Shown here piece after piece: positions 50,901-59,900 of a stretch of 64,000 nt of DNA. The stretch covers positions 63,323,946 through 63,387,945 of the forward strand of contig OX381720.1 of the NCBI GenBank assembly GCA_947462335.1. Direction: 5' to 3'. A model generated the notes under the pieces. The model did not search any database, was not told where the DNA came from, and worked only from the letters and a program-made list of their open reading frames with translations. The first letter of the stretch is position 1. Each line of letters starts with the position of its first letter. The position numbers and the translations under genes were made by a program. This stretch comes from Harmothoe impar. Lineage: Eukaryota; Annelida; Polychaeta; Phyllodocida; Polynoidae.

Positions 50901-53900
50901 GCCAATGGGGCCATCACTCTCAAGGTCAGTCTGGGAGCAGCTGTAGACATTCAAAGCTGCTAATACTGGTGTAGGGGAATGGTCTCCCTGTGTAAAGGTG
51001 AAGGGGCTATCCTCCATTGTTACCGTCATGCAATCCAGTTACGTGAAGCCACAAACATAGGTTGTACAAGGGAGTAACTCAGTGGTAAAACGCTTGCTTC
51101 AAACATTGAATTTTCACAGATTTTAGCCTGTATACTCCGACACTACTTGACAGGGTCTTCCATATCATTGATTATGAATCAAATATTCATCTTGAATTAA
51201 ATTTATACAAAGTAAATGCAGGACATTTGGTCATATAATTCACCACAGTTTTCATGCAGTTAGTGATGGCCCCTTCAATACCGTAGTAAAATAGCTTGAT
51301 TACACTGGTTTTTGGCTCTGCCCCCTGTAGGTTCGTACTGCCCTGGTGCAGGACTTCCTGGACTACGTGATGAGTCTGACGGTGGCACGGCATGGAGACA
51401 TCCCTGACGACTGGTTCGCTGAGTTCTGGCAGATGGCACTGCAGGTTGGTAACTTGTTGGTATATGACTAATAGTGCCTGGGTGATTTTCTGAAGCTGTC
51501 AAAGAAATAGCTTAGTTCTTCAAGCTTAGTGCAAAAGTGAATAATGAAAGATAAGAAATATGTGGAGGGGGAAAGGAAGTTCAGAGAGAGCATTTTCCTC
51601 CCTGAAGTAATATTTTCCTACCTGTTTCCAGGGACCTGAGTGTCTAATCTTTAACCACATCCATAATCCATGTAGCCACTAACCTCTGTTCTCTATCCTC
51701 TAGTGTAAGTTGGAGAACAGTACGCGTGCCCAGGACCAGCACGCGCGGGTGTGTTACCCGGGAGACCGCCTCACCCCGGCCACCATCGTGCAGGACGACT
51801 ACGTCCTACAGACCATCATAGCTACCTACGTGGCGGCTGAGGGACTCGTCAACGCCGACGACTGCAGGACCAGCTCGCTGGGTGAGTTGTGTTCTTTAAC
51901 TGTTTTATTAGCGGTAATTGGTCATCGACCTACACCTAGCTGATTGGACTTCCACTGGCAATAATGTCTATACAGAGACTCTATAATGGTCTTAGATAAT
52001 TTCAATTTATTGATGAGAGGGGAAGACACAGGGATACACAAAAGAGATTTAGACTATTGGGTGAGAATGGAACATTTGGAGAGCTGTACCCTAGATATAT
52101 GGTGATTGACTACCTGAAGGAGACATGTAATATCCTCTTCAGTAGTTGTATAGTATGTATCTGATGCTTTAGGTGTGGCAGTGTGTCATGTAACATACAT
52201 ATTACACTGTAGGCGTGACGGGGGGGCAGTAGTTCTGTAACATCTATTCTACACTGTAGGTGTGGCTGGCTGTCTGCGAGAGAAGGGAGAGGAGCGTAGA
52301 CAGCTCATCTATGATGGTATCTGCAACAATAGTTCTATAACCTGTATACTGTAAGTGTGACGGGGTGGCAGTAGTTTTGTAACATCTATTCTACACTGTA
52401 GGTGTGGCTGGCTGTCTGCGTGAGAAGGGAGAGGAGCGTAGACAGCTCATCTATGATGGTATCTGCAACAATAGTTCTATAACCTGTATACTGTAAGTGT
52501 GACGGGGTGGCAGTAGTTTTGTAACATCTATTCTACACTGTAGGTGTGGCTGGCTGTCTGCGTGAGAAGGGAGAGGAGCGTAGACAGCTCATCTACGACG
52601 GTATCCGCGGCAGTTCCTGGCAGGACGAGGTGCAGAGTGACTACACGTTTGGCTTCAATGCGGCCGGGTACGGGAACACAGGACTCGGGGTCTACGTGCA
52701 CCAGAAGAAACCCGGCACCGAGGAGTTTGAGTATAAACAGGTAGGTGTATTTTTCAATTTGTGACAAAATATAAAAGATTAAGTGTACTTGATGTTATTT
52801 ACAGTTGAAATGATATCAAAATGAAATGTATAGTCCAGGGTTACGAGAGATATATATATATAAGGTAAAAAAAAAAAGGTATGTTTCAGGTAACATGGGA
52901 GGAAAGGCTAGGGTGGGTCGAATATTTATTTTATTTCATCTAATTTTTTTAAACTTGAAAGTACTAGCCATCCTCCGTGAAAATCCTAAAATTGACCCCA
53001 AAAGTGTAAAACTAAGTACGAAAAAAGTAGGGTGTTGGTGGTCTATTGAAATTATATTAAGGTTGGTTAAATTCCTCGTATACATGGTTAACATAATCTT
53101 ACATGGTGGATAATTTCTATTAGAAACTATTGTTTAATGTTATCTGGTTCCTCATAAAATCAAGGATTAACTTAATTTGAAAATAAACTTTCTTAAAAAG
53201 ATTGTAACTTTGAGCGTCACACAGGCAGGAAACAGTTTTTATCAACATTTGCTTATCATAACAGCATAGTCCTTTTCAAATGTTTTTGTTGTATTTCCTA
53301 TTAATATATAGTTACTTCATGTGCAAACCATCCCTGTCATCTATCAAATGTATTAATTAAGAAAGCTCCTTGCACTTAAGGAGTTACCATTCATGATGTC
53401 ATTACTTGCAGATTGGCACATGGACCGACAATGGCCTGAGCATCAACAGGAATGACTACATGCGTCGCCGTGCGTCAGACAGCAGCCAGACGCCGCGCTC
53501 CTCCTGCCCCCTGGCCACCACCTGCTCCTGTACTGCCTACAATGGCTCCACCATCGGGGTGGGCGGCGGGGGCAGCATCCACCCCCCCAACTTCTCCCCC
53601 GTCGTGGGGCGCAGGGAGGGGGACGTGGACGGTAAGCTGAGCGACACCTGGGCCATCGTGGTGATGGCCCTGACAGCGCTAGGTATCCTGGTCACGCTGT
53701 GTGCCTTGGTGTACCTCCTCATCTTCTACCCCATTAAGGGAGGCACCTCCGTGCTCGGCTTCATCCTGCTCTTTGCTGTACTCGCCATGTGAGTATTCTT
53801 AAGTTATGCAATGTTCTAAAAGGGAAAAGTGTTCATATATATAGAGGCCTAATTGCAAACCGAAGGTAGATATTGAAGCAATTGTGCTGTGAGCAATATT

Positions 53901-56900
53901 TGCTTTCTCAAATACTATAGTTGATGTGATTTGGAGAAGAGTAATGTGATTTGGAGAATAGTAGGCCTACATTTAGTTTAGCTATTTCCTGTCAATCTGC
54001 AAATACCTCAATTATATCATGCATTTTGTGCATAAGGCCACAGAGAGTTCATATCTAGGACCTGTCATATCGGGCTATTGTCAATTAGCATTGCACTAAT
54101 ATCTGAGATTTGATATGCACAAAAGTAAGTAACACTACAATCAGCGATTAGGTGTGTAGTTTGGGTTTATTGTACAATAGGTATGCGATGTTGTGCACCT
54201 AGTACCCTACCCAGCTCCCTCTGAGTAGCTAGTATTGCGCGCCCCTTATATGCAAATACGGTGGTGCAGCGCCACTAGTGGCAGGTGTAGGTACCAGGTG
54301 GCAGGTGTGGGTATGCATTGTCCTCCACTTATAGGCAGCGACAATGCAATGGTATATGATATTCTTGTAAAGAACAGGTTGATTAATAGCAGTTAAGCAT
54401 TCATAATATCACAGACCTATCTTGCTTCATTCATGCAACAGCTTACTTTACCAAGGTAAATTTGTGTTGCTATCCGTTGCTGATATGCATTGCCCTATTT
54501 AGTACTTTATGGAGAATATAAAAAGCATAAACTATCCTTAATGAGTCGCCATGTATTGATGCCTCTCCTTGTCCATGTCAGGTATGTGCTGGTGTTTGCG
54601 TTTGTGCTGAATGCCGTGCCGGAGACGTGCGCCATCCGCCGCTTCTGTCTCGGCCTCGTATACGCCCTCGCCTTCAGCTGTATGCTTGTCAAGGTTAGTG
54701 TTGATTATATAGATATTGAGTGTATTGATTAAACACACATATTTGTATAAGCTTCTTAATACAAAGCATGTAATATTCAAAACACATGCTCAGGACATGT
54801 CATGTACATATCGGTCTGCTCTCTATACTCTGCAAGGTCTCTAGAAATGCTTGTTAAACCAATGTTAGGTCTCATTTCTTATGTTTTAATTATTTGAGCA
54901 AATTCCCATTAAAATTCTCAGTGGATAATGTCGGGAGAATGGCAATGCACCCTAGCTAGATTGGGTAATAAGGCCTATTTGACACATGTCAAACACATTT
55001 ATACCACACTTGAGTGGAAAGAAAAAAGAAACTGCATGCCTGTATTATACGTATAAAAAGTGAAAGAACTCTGACCAGTGGTGTGGCATAAGTTATTCAA
55101 ACAACATCCAGAGCCTTGTTCTCAGGATATTGGATAGTCATGGCTGACTACACTCACCTGCAACTCCTTATCAGCCTTGACTGTCGCCAATATACTGAGT
55201 ACAGGGCTCAGGCTGTGGTTTAACTACCACATAATTTCCTAGATAAAACCTCTTGCTTAGCATGGGGTCTAGATGCTTAACTCACCACATGGTGTAACTT
55301 TGTTCTCCTACAGGTGCTTAACACATGGCGTCTTGGCGCTTACTTGACTACATGATGTAAACGTGTTCTCTTACAGGTGCTTAACACATGGCGTCTTGGT
55401 GCTTACTTTACTGTATGATGTATCCTTGTTCTCTTACAGGTGCTTAACACATGGCGTCTTGGTGCGTACTTCACGGACTACCTGCCGTCTTACCAGCGCC
55501 TCGCCCATCCCTGCAGTCTGGTGTTCATCGTGTTCAGCCTCACGATGGTGCAGGTCATTATCGGGGTCGAGTGGCTCATCCTGAAACCTCCAGTGGTCGA
55601 GAACCTCCTGGTCGACACCAACACGTAAGTGACCTAGTTATACTGAAACCTACGCTGGTATTCAACCTCATGGTAGACACAAATACACAAGCGATATAGA
55701 GTCTAGCTGTGCTCTGTGAGTCCAATGTTATAGCTTCAATTTGAAATTTGGTTTAATTTTATGAATTTCCTAGTCTTATTGAGACTTTTTTTCCCGGAGA
55801 TTCCTGAATTTGAGCAAACATGGTTGCATCTCATGCCTAGGACTGAGGGAGACTAATTAGGCAGAGTTGTATATGTTTTTGACTACATACCATTGTACCA
55901 ATGCACACCAGCCAGCTGGTCCTGTATCATAATAACCCCTCTATATACCTATACTACTACATATTGTCCTCTCACAGGGCCATCCCACGCTGTACTCCAG
56001 CAGACTTCCACAATGAGCACCTTGTGTTGTACATCATGTACCATAATAACACCTATATGTAACTGTACATGTTGTCTATATGTAACTGTACATGTTGTCT
56101 ATATGTAACTGTACATGTTGTCTATATGTAACTGTACATGTTGTCTATATGTAACTGTACACATTGTCTATATGTAACTGTACATGTTGTCTATATGTAA
56201 CTGTACATGTTGTCTACATGTAACTGTACATGTTGTCTATATGTAACTGTACATGTTGTCTATATGTAACTGTACATGTTGTCTATATGTAACTGTACAT
56301 GCTGTCTATATGTAACTGTACATATTTTCTATATGTAACTGTACATGTTGTCTATATGTAACTGTACATGTTGTCTATATGTAACTGTACATGTTGTCTA
56401 TATGTAGCTGTACATGTTGTCTATATGTAACTGTACATGTTGTCTATATGTAACTGTACATGTTGTCTATATGTAACTGTACATGTTGTCTATATGTAAC
56501 TGTACATGTTGTCTATATGTAACTGTACATGTTGTCTATATGTAACTGTACATGTTGTCATGTAACTGTACATGTTGTCTATATGTAACTGTACATGTTG
56601 TCTACATGTAACTGTACATGTTGTCTACATGTAACTGTACATGTTGTCTATATGTAACTGTACATGTTGTCTATATGTAACTGTACATGTTGTCTATATG
56701 TAACTGTACATGTTGTCTATATGTAACTGTACATGTTGTCTATATGTAACTGTACATGTTGTCTATATGTAACTGTACATGTTGTCTATATGTAACTGTA
56801 CATGTTGTCTATATGTAACTGTACATGTTGTCTACATGTAACTGTACATGTTGTCTACATGTAACTGTACATGTTGTCTATATGTAACTGTACATGTTGT

Positions 56901-59900
56901 CTATATGTAACTGTACATGTTGTCTATATGTAACTGTACATGTTGTCTATATGTAACTGTACATGTTGTCTATATGTAACTGTACATGTTGTCTATATGT
57001 AACTGTACATGTTGTCTACATGTAACTGTACATGTTGTCTACATGTAACTGTACATGTTGTCTATATGTAACTGTACATGTTGTCTATATGTAACTGTAC
57101 ATGTCTATGTGTAACTGTACATGTTGTCTATATGTAACTGTACATGTTGTCTATATGTAACTGTACATGTTGTCTACATGTAACTGTACATGTTGTCTAC
57201 ATGTAACTGTACATGTTGTCTATATGTAACTGTACATGTTGTCTATATGTAACTGTACATGTTGTCTACATGTAACTGTACATGTTGTCTATGTGTAACT
57301 GTACATGTTGTCTATATGTAACTGTACATGTTGTCTACATGTAACTGTACATGTTGTCTATATGTAACTGTACATGTTGTCTATATGTAACTGTACATGT
57401 TGTCTCATCACAGAGCCATCCCCCGCTGTGCTCCTGCAGACTTCCACAATGAGGAGCTGGTGCTGTCGTGTATCTACGTCATGGCGCTCATGCTGCTCAC
57501 GCTGGTCTTCTCGGCTGTGACGTGGGACAGTGAGGAGAACCACCGCGAGTCCCGCTGGATGCTCATCACAACCTGCTTCAGCATCGGTATGTGGTCCAAA
57601 AATAGTTTGTGTATCAGAAATACCTTGTTTACATTTTTGTATTTTTTCATCTATCAGCAAGGTTAGCATAATAAAGCAATACTAATACTACATAAAATCA
57701 TAAAAGATTATTTCAGGACATCATCTCCCTAAAATCAATTTCCTCACATGGCAAAAGGCACATCTAAAGATTCTCAATAATTATTTCCATTGGTACTATT
57801 GTAAAGAAAATGTCAGGATCAAAACAGCACAACACTACACAAAGTAATAGATATATTACTAATGTAATGCTCCCTATATATTTATCCTGAGAAATTTTAA
57901 AATGTTACCCAATATCTTCAAGAAGATATCCATTTATCTCCTTTTTTTCAGAAATACTCCTACATATACTGTATTCAACGTAATAAGCGCCCTCTCCCTA
58001 TTAAGCGCCCCCCCCCTTTTTGAGGCATTTTTTGACTAGGACAAAGGGTCAAATTTCACGATTTCGGGGCATTTAAACTCTTAAGTACTAAAAACGTCAT
58101 AAAAATAATATTTTAAGCGCCCTGGGCGCTTATTACGTCGAATACGGTAATATAATATGACCCCCTAAATTCTCCCCAACATATATATATATATATATAT
58201 TTCTCTTACAGGTATTCTGATAGTGTGGACGGTGGTGTCTACGCTGACTGAGATCAAGTACCGGGAGCCGGCCATTGCCATCGCGCTGCTCATTAACGCC
58301 ACCATCATTCTGCTCGCCATCTTTGTACGCAAGATCTACCTCCTCAACAAGTACCAGAAGGAGGCTGACGACGAGCGCAAGTCACAGTTTGCCATCAACG
58401 ATGACACCAAAGGTGAGAATAACATAAGTGTTATATCAGTATGATATCAGTACAATATCAGTAGATCATCAGTAGGATATCAGTATGTGAGTACAGGTAT
58501 AAGAAGGAGGCTTACGACAAGCGCTAGACACAGATTGCCATCAGCAATAAAACCAAATGTGAGTACAACATCAGTATGACATCAGTATGACATCAGTATG
58601 ACATCAGTATGACATCAGTATGACATCAGTATGACATCAGTATGACATCAGTATGACATCAGTATGACATCAGTATGACATCAGTATGACATCAGTATGA
58701 CATCAGTATGACATCAGTATGACATCAGTATGACATCAGTATGACATCAGTATGACATCAGTATGACATCAGTATGACATCAGTATGACATCAGTATGAC
58801 ATCAGTATGACATCAGTATGACATCAGTATGACATCAGCATGACATCAGTATGACATCAGTATGACATCAGTACGACATCAGTATGACATCAGTACGACA
58901 TCAGTATGACATCAGTACAACATCAGTATGACAGCAGTACAACATCAGTATGACATCAGTATGACATCAGTACAACATCATTATGACATCAGGGTGACAT
59001 CAGTATGACATCAGTATGACATCAGTGTGGCATCAATACTGCTATAGTACAACATCAGTATGACATCAGTTCAACATCAATGTCAGTATAGTGTCGGTAT
59101 AATATCAGCATAAAGGCAAATGTTAATCTCATTTGGCTCTTCTCAAGCAAGAAATTAGAAGATGTACTGTTGTTCTATGCAATTATGTTCTATCATATTG
59201 ACATTTTAACATTCCTTTATGAATGACAGCATCTGAAAATGATGATAGTTATCATATTGGTAAATGGTCTGCCCTTGATGCTGAATTAATGGATCTAGAT
59301 TCCTTTACTTTGACATTGCATTTCATCATCACTGGCTAGGCACCAATACAATAGTCAGCTGATATTTAGAAACATAGGTTGAAATCCTATATTCTATATT
59401 TTCAGACCACGACTTCTATTCTACACTATACAACAACCAGGCGTTTGACCACTCGGGTGATACCGGTTCTAGAAAGGGTGCTGGCAGTCACACGGGCAGC
59501 GGTGTCGTCTACGTGTACGATGGGACCACTGGTCAGTCAGGTAAAGTACCTGATATATGTTGGTATATTCATAGACTATAGTACATAATTCAGAAGTGCA
59601 CTGTTTACCTATAATTAATGTATACTACGGTAGGAGAATAACACTGTACACATAGATTGGGCTTAGCACGGCCAAATCGACCTGCCTATTTATTATAACA
59701 ATAACATGAATAACCATATAAAAATACAGAAAAAAAAATCTCTTGCTGGTGACTGCTCTCGTGCCGGCTTCATATCACAATGGCTACTAATAACCGAGCA
59801 AGGCGGAAGTCACACTCGCGCATGCGCAACCACCCGTTATCCGGTCACATCCGGTGACCCTTCCCGCTGCTATCTACGTATGTCTAATTATATCCTCGAA

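Noticed and set aside
56060..57405. Exon-derived array like the others
   Set aside because: The 23-bp unit contains no exon sequence. Only the single copy at 55975 derives from exon 29.
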